From positions 2,503,158 through 2,567,157 of the forward strand of contig NC_134024.1 in the NCBI RefSeq assembly GCF_040712315.1: a stretch of 64,000 bases of DNA, in the 5' to 3' direction. The notes beneath the pieces are model-generated. The model saw only the letters and a program-made list of their open reading frames with translations, did no database searches and was not told the DNA's origin. The position numbers and the translations under genes are program-made. Position 1 is the stretch's first letter. Each line of letters begins with the position of its first letter. This stretch comes from Castanea sativa (taxonomy: Eukaryota > Streptophyta > Magnoliopsida > Fagales > Fagaceae). This document shows positions 23,205 through 36,296 of this stretch, piece by piece.

Positions 23205-23960
23205 TACGGTACTTTATTTCTGAGATATCAAGTATCCTTTAAAAAATGGCTCACAACATTATGGGCCGAATTATCCTATTTTCTTTTTTGTATTAATCAT
23301 GTGGGCTATGGAACCCAACTTTATGGGCCTCACAATATCTGATAAATCCAATATGGATTGAACCAACCTAATTACAAACAAATGAAACAAGCTAGTTTAG
23401 GAATTTATCATTTAGATTCATGATTCATCAATAGTTTAATTAGCTAATTTTTAATCCGTAAAAAAAATATTTTCTTAATAATATCTTACTCAAGAATATT
23501 TTATTCATTAAACTTAAAATCAACCTTTATTTCTCACTTTCAAATGGATTAATTTGTTATAAAATAATTGACAGATTTTATTATAAGAAATAATTAATCT
23601 ATTACTACGTGGAATGGTTGTAAATTTATAATAAATATTCCTTCTCTTTTTTTTAGTGGACAACAGTAGCTATCCCTTGTTAGGTATAACAACTTTTGGA
23701 ATTTATATATTTCAAAAAAAATGAAAACTTCCATACTCATGATACCAGGGGTTAAGGGTTCATTTCGCAATTGTGTTATGCTTCTCTATTGGGCATTTAA
23801 CAATTTAAGCGGTATTTCTACAAAATTTCACTCCAAACCATAAAAATAAATAAATAACCTAATAACAAAATAGCTATGTTTGGAAGTACATGTCTAAGAT
23901 TCACAAAACCAAACATCAATTACAAAATAGCTGTGGATGGGAGAACCACATTTGCAACTT
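23205..23960 (+). repeat. Local duplicated block, copy C
   Basis: Begins GGTACTTTATTTCTGAGATA, passes the shared GGGCCGAATT..CTTTATGGGCCT core, and ends near ACATTTGCAACTTCAG. It is closest to copy D (26088-26965), with which it shares the extra 3' segment GGGTTCATTTC.GCGGTATTTCTAC. Together C and D flank the Harbinger remnant as direct repeats. Confidence 0.7.
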
Positions 23961-24159
23961 CAGTTTTGTACGAGAAGGCAAGATTAAAATGTGTTTTTTG
24001 TGAGGTTTTTTCGTGGTTTATTATTTTGTCATCTAAATAATGTGATTGTTAGGGTGTGTTTGAACTTGTTGGGATATTTTAACAACATTTTTAATGGATA
24101 TTATTTCTTTAATCGTTTAAACAATTTATTTATTTTGATTTATCTAATTTTTTGTTATC

Positions 24160-25560
24160 ATTTTATAGGTGTCATTCATACGGATTACAATGATTATATT
24201 GATAATAGTGACGATGATCATTCTTATGATGTGGAAGATGATGACAAATTCTATGATCTTCTTGTTGTTGGCAATGACATATTATATGAAATGTATTGAT
24301 AAAGAACCTTGTAGAGATTCTTATCAATAAACTTGTAGAGATTTTGAACAACCTGGCTATAGGTGGTTGATGGATTGTTTGTCTAATAATGAAGCAAAAT
24401 GTCACCAAATGTTCAGAATGAAGCCATATATTTTCCTTCAATTGTGTAATGTTTTACAACATACATATAGACTTCGGCACACAAGGCATGTTAGGCTTGA
24501 AGAGTCAGTAGGTATGTGTTTGATGATACTTGGACAAGGAGCATGTAATAGATTAGTTCAAGAAAGATCCTAACATTCTGGTAAGACTATACATAAATAT
24601 TTTCATGGAGTTTTGAAACGCCTTAATATAATGTTAATGGATATCCTCAAGTCTTTTGACCCTACATTTAGTGTAGTTCCAAGACATATACAAAAAAATC
24701 CATTGTACATGCCACATTTTCAGGTATAATTTGCTTCTAATAATTGCTAGGATTATTTCCTAAGTTACTAAAATTTGTATTTTATTTTAGGATTGTATTG
24801 GTGTCATTGATGGTACATAGATCCAAGTTGTTGTTGCAGAAGACATGAAAACTTCATATTATAATAAAAAGGGTGTGCCAACTTTACATGTGATGGTGAC
24901 ATGTGATTTTAATTTACTTTTCATATTTGTTATGGTTGGATGGGAAGGTGCAGAACATGATACACATATGTTCTTAGATGTTATTCGTTGACAATCTATC
25001 AACTTTCCAAAATCACCACCAGGTATATAATTTTTTATATTAAATGTATATGAAGGATATTATTTATGCACATCTTATGTGTTTTTTTTTTTTTCTTTTA
25101 CTAGGAAAATATTATTTAGTTGATGCTGGATACCCTTTAAGGAAATGATATTTGACACCTTATAAGAAACAAAGGTACCATCTTCTAGATTTTTGACAAG
25201 CTAGTCATGGAAATCATCTAGAAGAAAGGTTTAACTATGTTCACTCATCACTTAGAAGTGCAATTGAGAGAACTTTTGGAACGTGAAAAAATAGATGGAA
25301 AATTTTGAAACAAATGACATCTTACGACATTAAGGACCAAAGAAACATTATAGTTGTTACTTGTGTTTTGCATAATTTTATTAAAAAACATGATAAGAAG
25401 GATGAGGAATTTGAATAGGATGAGCATAATTTGGACAATTCAGGAAGTAATATTAGTGAAGAATATAGTAGCAATCAGGCAAACATTGAGAATATACATG
25501 ATAAGAAGATGAAATCTATTCATGACCATATAGCTCGATCCATCTGTAGGTTGTATACAA
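24160..25560 (+). pseudogene. PIF/Harbinger (HARBI1-like) transposase, decayed
   Basis: DDE-type nuclease remnant. An acidic segment (from about 24175) precedes the N-terminal part KCHQMFRMKPYIFLQLCNVL and VRLEESVGMCLMILGQGACN. After a stop, YFHGVLKRLNIMLMDILK and the first catalytic region DCIGVIDGT (His replaced by a stop) follow an intron at about 24725-24790. Next come VMVGWEGAEHDTHMF (second Asp), KYYLVDAGYPL, HLEERFNYVHSSLRSAIERT (third acidic residue) and NRWKILKQM. At least six in-frame stops rule out function. TIRs could not be fixed; candidates are near 24051 and 25940. Confidence 0.85.
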
Positions 25561-26087
25561 TATTTTTGTTATTTCTATTTTGGACAAATTTTAATGTTTT
25601 GGTTAAGAGCTTTTTTATTTTATTTTATTATTATTGTTATAATTGACTGGCTGGTCAAAGTATTGATATTGTGGGTAATAAACATTTTAATATATTTATT
25701 TTTCTAATCATTTTAATGTCTTTCTCCTTATGATTTTTTTTCTTTGAGAAACTTCTCTTCATGAATTTCAACAACATCATGATCATCATTATTTTTTATT
25801 ATTATTAATGCAATTGTTAATCCTTTAAAAAAATACTCAATAGGAAAAAAAAATGACAAAATAATCTTAACAATATAGTTCAGCCATTTTTTGTAATTTA
25901 CACCCAAAAATGCAAATTTTAAAAGCTTATCCAAACACTTACTTTGGTTCTTAAAAATAAAAAATGCACATTTTCACGATTTTACCAAATGTTTATCTAT
26001 GGTTTTAAAAATAGTATTTTTAAAACGCAAGTTATAAAAACACTATTTTTTTAAACCCACTCTTTAAAACAGTATATACACTGTTTT

Positions 26088-26965
26088 GGACTGTACTTTA
26101 CTTCCTGGATATCAAGTGTCATTTAAAAAATGGTTCCAAACGTTATGGGCGGAATTCTCCTCTTTCTTTTTTTTTAGTAATCATATAGGCTATGGAACCC
26201 AACTTTATGGGCCTCGATCACAATAAATCTAATATGGATTGAACCAACCTAATTACAATCAAATGAAACAAGCTAGTTTAGGAATTGAGCATTTAGATTC
26301 ATGATTCATCAATAGTTTAATTAGCTAATTATTAATATGTAAAAAAAAATTTATTTTCTTACTAAGATCTTACTCAAGAATATTTTTTCCATTAAACTTA
26401 ACTCAAGAATGGGTTAATTTGTTATAAAATAATTGACAAATTTTGTTACAAGAAATAATTAATCTATTACTATGTAAAATGGTTGTAAATTTATAATAAA
26501 TATTCCTCCTCTTTTTTTTTTTTTTTTAGTTGAAGACAATAGCTATCCCTTGTTAGGTATAACAACTTTTGGAATTTATATATTTCAAAAAAATGAAAAC
26601 TTCTATTTTACTCATGATACCAGGGGCTAAGGGTTCATTTCACAGTTGTGTTATGCTCCTCTATTGGGCATTTAACTATATAAGCGGTATTTCTACAAAA
26701 TTTCACCCCAAATCATAAAAAAAAAAAGCAAGACTTAGGTATAATACTTGGTACTATTTCTTAAGTTCTCCTTTTAAGATTCTGCCATGTGGATTTGTAC
26801 TTATGGAATAAAAGTGTATTTTTTTAATTAAATAGCCACATAGCTGAATCTTAAGAGGGGAACTTAAGGAACAACACCTGAAATACTGTATTTAAGTTTT
26901 GTCCTTAACAAAATAGTTGTGGTTGGGAGTACATGTCTAAGATTCACAAAACCAACCATCAATTA
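26088..26965 (+). repeat. Local duplicated block, copy D
   Basis: Direct repeat of copy C (from GTACTTTACTTCCTGGATAT to CCAACCATCAATTAC), differing mainly by a MITE inserted at about 26731-26908. Confidence 0.7.
26731..26908. mobile_element. MITE inside block copy D
   Basis: About 178 bp with long imperfect inverted arms: TTCTTAAGTTCTCCTTTTAA on the left against TTCCTTAAGTTCCCCTCTTA in the reverse complement of the right. Copy C lacks it, giving a natural empty site. Confidence 0.65.
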
Positions 26966-27604
26966 CCACACACAAAAAAAAAAAAAAAAAAAAAGACCAA
27001 GGTTAGGAGTTCACACTTAAGCTCACAAAACCAGTCATTGAAAAAATTAAAAAAATAAAGGCTAGGAGCACTAAATTCAGCTCACAACATCAGCAATATG
27101 TGGAAAAAAAAAATTGTGTAGGCTGAGAGCACAAATTAATTAGCTCAATGAATAAGCATATTATGCAATGTTAATTAAACTCTAATGGAGTTGTTTCAAT
27201 CCCAATAACTTGATAAAAGAGACATAAGATTACACAAACTTAACAGGATAACAATCTTACATCCCAAAAAACCCTCACTTTCCCTTGTTTAAACCAAATA
27301 TAAAGAAAGCAAACCTAGTTTGAGAGAGAGAGAGAGAGAGAGGGGACTTTGTTTTGATATTACTCAGTAATTGATTCTCCAGTAAGTTTGAATAAATAGA
27401 AGTGATATGATGTTGGTTTTGTTTACACGATATCAAGTACAGTTTAAAAATACATGCGCATGCGCAATTTTGGGGTTGGCCGAAAACAAAACATGTATCA
27501 AGAGGGAAAAGAAAAAAAAAAAATAGGGACAATTGTTATCTTAAAAGCAAGTATTTCTCCAAAACTACTACGTCTGAGCTCAAGACATAATTTGAGATTT
27601 GAAA
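26966..27604. other. Gene-free stretch with short repeats
   Basis: A-runs, a GA run at 27320-27341 and an isolated piece of the S1 opening unit (GATATCAAGTACAGTTT, 27429). No gene is seen. Confidence 0.45.
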
Positions 27605-29133
27605 AGCGCAGCTAGCAAGGGAAAGAAACCTCTTACATGAATAGCAAACAAAACCATGGAGAAAATACATGCACAATTCAGAATAATGTGTTTCATATGC
27701 AGCAACTAGTGATTATGAACCTTCCGGAGTAGTAGTTACCAATGATGCCAGGTCCAACTCTTCATCAGAGTCAATTACATTTACATGGTCAAAAATAAGG
27801 ATTTGCCTGCATCCATTAAGAAACACTGTCACCACAAAAAAGAAAAAGAAAAAAAAAGGAGCAGCTCTGATATGGTCATAACTCAAAACTTGCATAAAAC
27901 AAAGTAACAAATATGAAATACACAAGCAAAAGCACCCCTGCTTATGATGGAGCTTGCTGTTATGATTATCCTTAGACTTTCAAAAATAAAAATGAATCTA
28001 GTGTGAGAGTGTGAGAGACGAGAGACTGATGAGAGTGATGAATGTGCAAAATCAAGTTGTAATAGTTTTAGACGGAGACTTTCAAAGGGTCCGTTTGGAT
28101 AGAACTTATTGCTGAAAACTGAAAACACTATAGCAAAATAATTTTTAAATATGTAAATAGTATTGCAGGACCCATTTTTAATAAAAAATTGCTAAAAACG
28201 TACATGAACAGTGCGCGCACTGCGCGCTTGTCCCCCGCAGCAGAAGAAAAAAAAAAAAAAAAACAAAACAAAACGCAGACGCAATACATAATAAGTTGGA
28301 TCCAAACCAGCACTTTATCTCCTAGAAATTAAGTACTGTGAAAAAAATATTATGGGCCGAATTCTCCTCTTTCTTTTTTGAAGTAATCATATGGGCTATG
28401 TGACCCAACCTTATGGGCCTGACAATAAATCTAATATGTGTTAAAACAGGCCAATGTGGGAATTTAGATTCAATATTCAATAGTTTAATCTCTTAAAAAA
28501 AATTATTTTGAATTTTATTTTCTGAATAAGATATTTTCTTAAGAATATTTTTTTCATTAAATTTAAAATCAAAATTTATTCCTCGCTTTCAAATTGGTTA
28601 ATTTGTTATAAAATAATTTGCAAAATTTGTTAAAAAAAATAATTAATCTATTTCTATCTAAAATGATTGTAATAACTTTTTTTTTTTTTTTTGAAAACAA
28701 TAACTATCCCTTATTTGGTGTAACAACTTTTGAAATTTATATATTTCGATAAATAAATAAATAAAAACTTCCATTTTACTCATATTTTCCAGCTTTTCCA
28801 TAAGTAACAACTAATTTACAACCAAAACCATGACTACAAAACTACGACTAAATGTTTTTTTTCCCACTTATCATTGATGGAAAGATATTTCTTTCACAAT
28901 TTTTTTCCTTTTCTTAGAATCTTCTCTCCCAAAGGGTAAAGTGAATCAAATTATTTGTCTTATATGGTATGCCTAGGATATGATATCCACTGTGATGAAA
29001 TGGTTTATTTCAACCGTATTAATCTTATCATTTTATTTATACTCATGAGGGAATAATAGACATTAAAATACTTTAAAACAAATTATTAAGATCATAATAA
29101 TTACCTATATTGGTCATACCCTAAAAAACATAG

Positions 29134-29169
<36 letters not shown>

Positions 29170-29170
29170 T
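27605..29170 (+). repeat. Local duplicated block, copy E (longest)
   Basis: 27605-27985 matches 19195-19560, including the terminal exon of the unidentified gene (minus strand, NVIDSDEELDLASLVTTTPE, stop at 27713; the acceptor AG is lost). 28312-28750 is S1 and 28750-29170 is S2, ending in a TA microsatellite. This is the only copy showing exon, S1 and S2 together. Confidence 0.7.
28083..28313. mobile_element. MITE inside block copy E
   Basis: Inverted ends GGGTCCGTTTGGATAGAACT and, in reverse complement, GTGCTGGTTTGGATCCAACT. The insertion splits a sequence that is continuous at 21940-21960 (GAGACTTTTTATCTCC), so its limits can be read from the empty paralogue. The interior has a GC-rich palindromic spot (GCGCGCACTGCGCGC). 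Confidence 0.75.
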
Positions 29171-29260
29171 TTTCTTCCCTCAAGGGAACGTATTTTTCCA
29201 TCTTTAATGAAATGACTCTAAGAGTATTAATATCAGTTGTGTTAAAAAAAATGTTATTTT

Positions 29261-29409
29261 ATCACCACACAACCTTGGTGCGGTGGTCACTCCACAAGTA
29301 TAAGTGCTTTTAGGGTGTGGGGGGTAAGGGCCGAGATTCAAGTCTCCAAAAGAGAGCTTCATACACATATATATTTAGATTAGGTTAGAGTAGAAATTCT
29401 ATCTTGTAT
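29261..29409 (+). mobile_element. tRNA-derived SINE, family A, with TSD
   Basis: 149 bp flanked by the 17-bp direct repeat AAAAAAAATGTTATTTT (29244-29260 and 29410-29426). Contains an A-box-like TGCGGTGGTCACTCC and a B-box-like GATTCAAGTCTCC, and ends TATCTTGTAT before the A-tail. Confidence 0.85.
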
Positions 29410-29534
29410 AAAAAAAATGTTATTTTGACACATTAAAAAGTTACTTTATCTATTTTAACACATCATTTAACAATACATCTTACACCATATCTTCTATTCT
29501 TTCATCACTTTATTTATTTATTTTTTTAATTTTT

Positions 29535-29873
29535 GGGTAAACTACATATTTGGTCTCTATCCTATATACCATATTTCAATTTGGTCTCTAATATTTTAGT
29601 GTCATGTTAATTTAATTCATGTCATTATCTTTTGGATGAAAATTTATGACATAGGAAATGGCCAAAATAAAATTTTAGTATATTTTCAAATCAATGAAAG
29701 CTAATATTTTATTTTAGCCATTAGACGTGTCATCAATTTTAATCCAAAAAATAACGGTAGAAACTAAAGTAACATAGTACTGAAAGGTTATGGAGCAAAT
29801 TGACACAATTAAAAGGTTATGAACCAAATTAAAATATGGTGTATAAGATATAGACCAAATACATTATATACCC
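29535..29873. mobile_element. MITE with long imperfect TIRs (339 bp)
   Basis: Left end GGGTAAACTACATATTTGGT; right end, in reverse complement, GGGTATATAATGTATTTGGT. Similarity continues for about 80 bp on each side (ACCATATTT.AATTTGGT). Non-coding; the AT-rich flanks hide any TSD. Confidence 0.7.
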
Positions 29874-30249
29874 TTATTTTTTTTAATTATTTATTTATTA
29901 ATAGAGTAGAAAGAAAGTAATAAAATAATACCCAAATTTTTAACACGTTAGCCGTATTAACAAAGGAGAAGTAACTACAACACCATTAAAAAAAAAAAAA
30001 AAGTGTTTTGGAGATGATATTTTTAGGTGATGGATTTCCGGATTGAGCAGAAGAGGGCCTGCCATGCCATCACTAGAAGTATGAGGTGATTCCTCAAAAG
30101 CCACGTGACAAAAAATATAAACGTAACAATTGGACATAATCAAGATGAGTGGAAAAAAAATAGATCTTCTTTGGATAAAATTAAAAACAAAAGAAAAGAA
30201 AAACAAATTAAAGGAAAAGATTTTGTGAGGTGGAGCCAAGTAGTCCTAA

Positions 30250-30617
30250 GTTGAGATGGATACACGTGGATTCTCTGCTACATACTGCAGTGCACGTCTG
30301 CATTGTTTTCTTTTCTTTTTTTGCAAACAGTCACAAACTCTCTCTCTCTCTCTTACAAGTTACAATCTCTATGTGTCTCTGCCAGAAGGACACAGATTCC
30401 TAAAACATTCCAATTTCTGTTTCATACATGATACATGTATCTATCTATCTAGATACATGTTCATTGTCCTTAGAGATTCTCTCTCTCTTTCTCTCTCTCT
30501 CTCTCTGTCAAGAGAGAAAGAGAGAGTTAAGCTAGGTCAGCTCAAACAAGCACCACTCTGTCATGTCCCAAAAACCTTTGGCTTTTCGCATTTCTAGGAC
30601 TAACCCACTTCCGCAAA

Positions 30618-30649
<32 letters not shown>

Positions 30650-31535
30650 ACACATGACCCACATTCCAACTCAGGGCAATCTCCAAGACCCTTAATTTTT
30701 TTTCAATTCTTTTTTCACTTTTATACCTTTTTTTTTTTTGAGATTTTCCATTAATGTCCTCTGCATTTCTTCAATCTCTAATCTTTGCATATACTAAAGG
30801 AAAAATACATTAATTTGAACTCTTTTGATTCTTTCTTCAATTGAAAACAAAAGCAGAAAAAGCCTGCAACCCAGAAACTCCTGCATCAAGAACATATTTG
30901 TTTTTTGTTCTTCTTTTTCATATTTTTTTTTTCACATTTTAATTTCTTTTACGTTCAAAGCAGGATTTTCTGGTCTGGGTTTTTCAAGATCAATTTTGAA
31001 CCTTTGAAATTGTATTGTTGTTTGTTGATTTTTATTGTACAATTTAAGTTTTGAAATTTTACAGCCTATAACATTCTTTGTCACAATTTTTTTTTTCTTT
31101 TGTTCTACAATTCTTGGATTCATTGATTTCCTTCCCACCCTCATTGTGATTAAAGATTGAAACTTTACAATCGGGTTCTCTAAAGTTTTGGAGCATTGAT
31201 CTGCTTGAAGAAAATTCTGAGGCTGCAACTTCCTTTATTCTGAAGGGTCTGGGAACCTAAGGTCAATCATATTGCATTGCAATTATACATAGGAGTGGGC
31301 TTTCTTTGTTCAAAAAGAATCAGAAACTTGATTCTTTTACTGGTTTCAAATTGAATGTGAGAGCACCCAGATTGAGAATTTGAGGAAATATGATTTGCTG
31401 AAACTGGAAGCTTTGGCTTTTGAGGAAAAAAAAAATGCAGGTCTACCCATTTGATTATTGGTTATAACATTGCAAAAGGGATTGTTGTTGTTGTTGTTGT
31501 TGCTGTATATATTCAGAACATTCTGAGGTGAGAAT
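30250..31535 (+). promoter_or_regulatory. Promoter/5' leader region of the kinase gene, CT-rich
   Basis: Long pyrimidine-rich stretch with (CT)n runs at about 30338-30351, 30478-30506 and 30619-30650, and a GTT run at 31484-31502. Two perfect hairpins occur close together: 11-bp arms at 30433-30443/30450-30460 and 16-bp CT/GA arms at 30481-30496/30511-30526. No clear TATA box was picked. Long introns or a UTR in this region are plausible but not shown. Confidence 0.5.
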
Positions 31536-32569
31536 ATGGGGTGCATTTGCTCCAAAGGAGCCTCAGACGCTGAAAAGATTGCTGATTGGGAGAGAGCACA
31601 GGAGCTTAGTAAGTCCTCAGTTCAAGTGGTAGCTCCAGCTCCCTCTAAGAGACAGGAGGTGGTAGTAGAGGTAATAGGTGGTGGAGGAGTTGATGGTTCA
31701 TTGCGTCCGAAATCCAAGGCATCCTCAAGAGTGAATTCGGGGTCTATCACGTCGGCAAAGGACACTGAAGAGAAGAAAAAAAGGATTGTGGAAAGACCCA
31801 CCAATGGCCATCACCAAAGATGGGCAACAATGGATTTAGGATCAAGTGGAAGACATTCTGAGGTGTCTAAGATAATTAGCACGCCCCAAGGTGGTAAAGG
31901 GGAGCAAAGTGCGGCTGAGTGGCCGTCTTGGTTAACTGCAGTTGCAGGAGAAGCCATCAAAGGTTGGGTGCCTCGAAGGGCAGAATCGTTTGAGAAGTTA
32001 GACAAAGTTAGTTTTCTAATTGATCACTTCTTTCAATGTCTCTTATTGAGTGCAATGTATGCCTTGTTTTATTATGTTGATAATGTTTTGATTGTTTCTC
32101 TTTTTGAGATAGACCTCTACTATTGAAACACTGTCCTCGTTTGTTGATGTCAGTGGCCGTTTTGAAAGAATAGTTTTGTCATCATGTTTGAGACTTGTAT
32201 GCGATCTTGTGATACTGATAAGTATATGGATTTTAGCATGAGAATTATATGAACCATGAACTAGGAACCAACAAAAATCCTACGTATAAATGATATTTCT
32301 ATATCATTTTCTTTAAACTGCATGAGATTTTTTTTTCAGGAATAAATATTTCTTAAAATGAGATACTGATGAAAGGAAACAAAATTGGTGGAGTGGGACA
32401 AGCTTATATATCTTAACTTGATAGAAATGTGAGGTTCATCCCATTTTAATAACTAAAATAACATATTAAAATTTATTCATACAAAACAGGATGTGAAAGT
32501 ATTGCAACTCCTTAAGATTTATAGTAAAAATATATTGACTATAATTGTTATTTCCTTGAAAATGCTAAG

Positions 32570-32619
<50 letters not shown>

Positions 32620-35600
32620 GTTGCTTACATGTTGCTTAAGTGAAAATTGAGTAGTTTGGAGGAGAAAAAAAAAATTAATGGTTAGCAATTGTAGTTTCAA
32701 TCAGAGTAAGATATCTCAATATAGTAATAAATATTCAAAAACTTTGAAGTTTTTTTCTTCCTTTTATAAGTTCTAAAATTATTTTCTTTACTTGATAGAG
32801 GTATCGTTTTTCTTTTTGTGGTATAGGATTTTTATTTGTAGTTATAGGGTCGTTCAATATCTTATATATTGATGTCCAGATGGGATGCTATTAATGCAGA
32901 TTGGACAAGGAACTTACAGCAGTGTATATAAGGCTCGTGACCTTGACACTGGCAAAATCGTTGCGTTGAAGAAAGTTCGATTTCTAAATATGGATCCAGA
33001 AAGTGTACGTTTTATGGCTAGGGAAATCCATATTCTGCGTAAACTTGACCATCCAAATGTTATGAAGCTTGAGGGAATAGTTACATCAAGGATGTCAAGC
33101 AGCTTGTACCTTGTCTTTGAGTACATGGACCATGACCTTGCTGGGCTCTCAGCAACACGTAGCATCAAGTTTACTGAACCACAGGTACCTTATCTTCTAT
33201 CACTTTTAAAAATTTGAAGGTATCCATTTTGAGCATGGTACATGGTGGACCTACCAGATTTATGTTTGGACTGTAATATACTAAGCCGTTAATGGTAGAC
33301 ATTTCATGGTTCATCAAGAGCTTTCCTAATCTCTTTTTCAACAATTAAAAAGATTTTGATGAATTTAATTTATTTTATTTTAAAAAGAGAGATACACCTA
33401 GCCAGTTGAAATAGACAAAAAGAAGAATATTCAAAGCTATATGGAGGTTTTGATTAAATTTATTTTGCCTTGGGCATTTTTTCACTATGATCAAGATACT
33501 AAGCTTCTGCCTTGTCTTTTTTTCTTGTTCATTAATTTCTTCCTTTTATTATTCATGGAAATAAATCATTTCTGGCAGTTTGATTCGCCTTTTCAACAAA
33601 TATCAGAAGTTTGAATTTTATATGCACTTGGCATCTCTTCTGGCCCACATGCTTCATGCTCTGTAATTTTCATATGGGGAAAAGATTGACATGAAATTTT
33701 CCTTTTTTTTGCTTGTTCCATTTAACAGATTTCTTTGCTCGAAATGATGCTAGTCTAAAATTGATATTTATACGATGTGCTTGCAGATTAAATGTTACAT
33801 GCAACAGTTGCTTTGTGGCCTTGAGCACTGCCATAGTCGTGGTATTCTTCACCGGGACATCAAGGGTTCAAATCTTCTGATTGACAATAATGGAGTTCTT
33901 AAGATTGCAGACTTTGGTTTGGCCACCTTTTATGAGCCTGATCAAGAGCAGCCGTTGACAAGCCGTGTTGTAACTCTGTGGTATAGAGCACCTGAGCTCT
34001 TGCTTGGGGCTACAGAGTATGGGGCAGCTATTGATATGTGGAGCTCGGGTTGCATCCTAGCAGAACTGTTTGCTGGGAAGCCTATTATGCCTGGAAGAAC
34101 AGAGGTAATCCCCGGATTAAATTGCTTGGATTGTATGCTTACTTTGTAGGTGTAACGAACATCACCATCTATGCTCGTTAAGTATTATTTCCTACTTTCT
34201 ATACCCGCAAGCCTGCTAATCAGCCTGCTAATCAGCACTGATAACTCAGAGCTGATTCTGGTTTTGCATTTGTGTTAATATAGTAGTAACATAAAAACAT
34301 ATCATTTACTCCTTCAAATATTTTTTAATGGTGGTCAATAACATCCCAACTATTACTAGGTGGAACAAATGCATAAGATTTTTAAGCTTTGTGGGTCACC
34401 CTCTGAGGACTACTGGCAAAAATCAAAATTGCCTCATGCAACTAGTTTCAAACCTCAACATCGATACAGGCGTTTTGTTGCTGACACATTCAAAGACTTT
34501 CCCTCTTCTGCTTTGGCTCTTGTTGATAAACTCCTTTCAATAGAGCCAGAGAAACGAGGATCAGCTGCATCTGCACTTAGAAGTGAGGTAACTTTGAGTT
34601 TCCCTTTGTATCCCTTGGACCTTACCCCTAACTTGAGGCAATTAACCTCATTTATGTGTGTTTCAATTATTGGATTTATAATTTGGACTTTTCCATTTCA
34701 GTTCTTCACAACAAAGCCCCTACCTTTGGAGCCATCAAGTTTACCAAAATATCCTCCATGCAAGGAGATTGATGCCAAGCTTCGAGACGAGGAAGAAAGA
34801 AGGTATGCTTTTTGATGGTATTATTTCTATTTCTTAGATACAAAAGGAGAAATAAAATTGTTTGATATGAATAGCTTAAGTTTAAGCTGTGTCTTAATGC
34901 TTTTGCTTCAAAAAAAAAAAAAAAAAAAGACTTTCCCAAATGATAATATGGTATGTGTAACTTCTTATATATCTACTCCATCTTAAAATAGTCATCATCT
35001 CCTGATTTGTCTACATCATATTAATTACATGTGTTGTTATGTACATCTTGACTTTTTAATATTAAACCTACCGTATCAAATAATTGAAACTTCAATATTA
35101 CTGTATACTACAGACTTCCAATAAAAAAATAAAAAAATCTTTTGAAACTTGTGCAAGACGATATTTTGACGGTTTGGAACCATATATGGTTTTGGCTTTA
35201 GTAATTACTAGTCGAGTTCTTGACAGTACAACCCATTATTAGTTTTTTTCAATATTTCAATAAAATTTATCTTAACTAGTTGGTATTTCAATTTCTAATA
35301 TAAACATTCAAATTTATATCCCTCACCCTCAACTATCAATGTATATTAAAAAAAAAATCAATAACTTTCCTTGTAAAAAAAATGTAATCTTTAGTTATTT
35401 TATAGACAAAATAGAAAGACACTAAGAATAATATAGTGATTTGATCATAGCATGTATATGTGTTTTTAAATTGAAAATTGCATGATATATTGGGTCATAT
35501 AAATAGGCATGTTTCATGCCTACAAAAAATGTAAATATCCTTCAACTATTTCTTTTTACATTCAGGATTTTGTGTTAGTAAAGTTATTTATTTTTTCCCT

Positions 35601-36257
35601 TTTCTTGGACATTGTTTCAATAGTTGTAAATACAACTAAAATTTTAGTAAGAATACCATATTTCAAATCAATTGTTCCTCACATAAAATTTAAAAAAAAA
35701 AATCAATTGTTTCTCTTATAAATCTTAGAAAAATTATATTAAAATTTCATTTTGCTTAAAATAATTAATATAGCAAAATAAACATATTCATTCTATTAGT
35801 TATCTTTCTAATTACATAAAATAAATAACACAATGTTAGTTCCACATACATACACACACACACATATATCACATGTCACTAAAAAGAATCAAGAAATTTA
35901 AAGGGTTCAGATTCATTTTTAGTGAATTCACAAATGTTTTTTTTTTTTTTTGGTAGTTTTTGTGTCACTTTTTGTCAAAACAACTAAACATGAGGAATAA
36001 TGTCATATTGTAAATCTAATATTATTATTCCAACTAAAATTATTTCTTAATTAAAGTTTATAAAAAGAATCTTATAAATTTGTTTAATATAAATAATTAA
36101 TGCACAACTATAGATAATTAGTATATACATTTACTCTATTAGTTGATTTAATGAACTAATAATTTGATATAAATGCAAACTCTAGAAGCCTAAATAAAAA
36201 GAACTTCAGAGATTGCGCCACTTGGCACAATCCATGTTTTCTAACGTGAAATCTTTA

Positions 36258-36296
<39 letters not shown>

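Noticed and set aside
30256..30597. 113-codon frame upstream of the kinase gene
   Set aside because: Ser/Leu repeats from CT microsatellites; may lie in the leader but has no coding signature.
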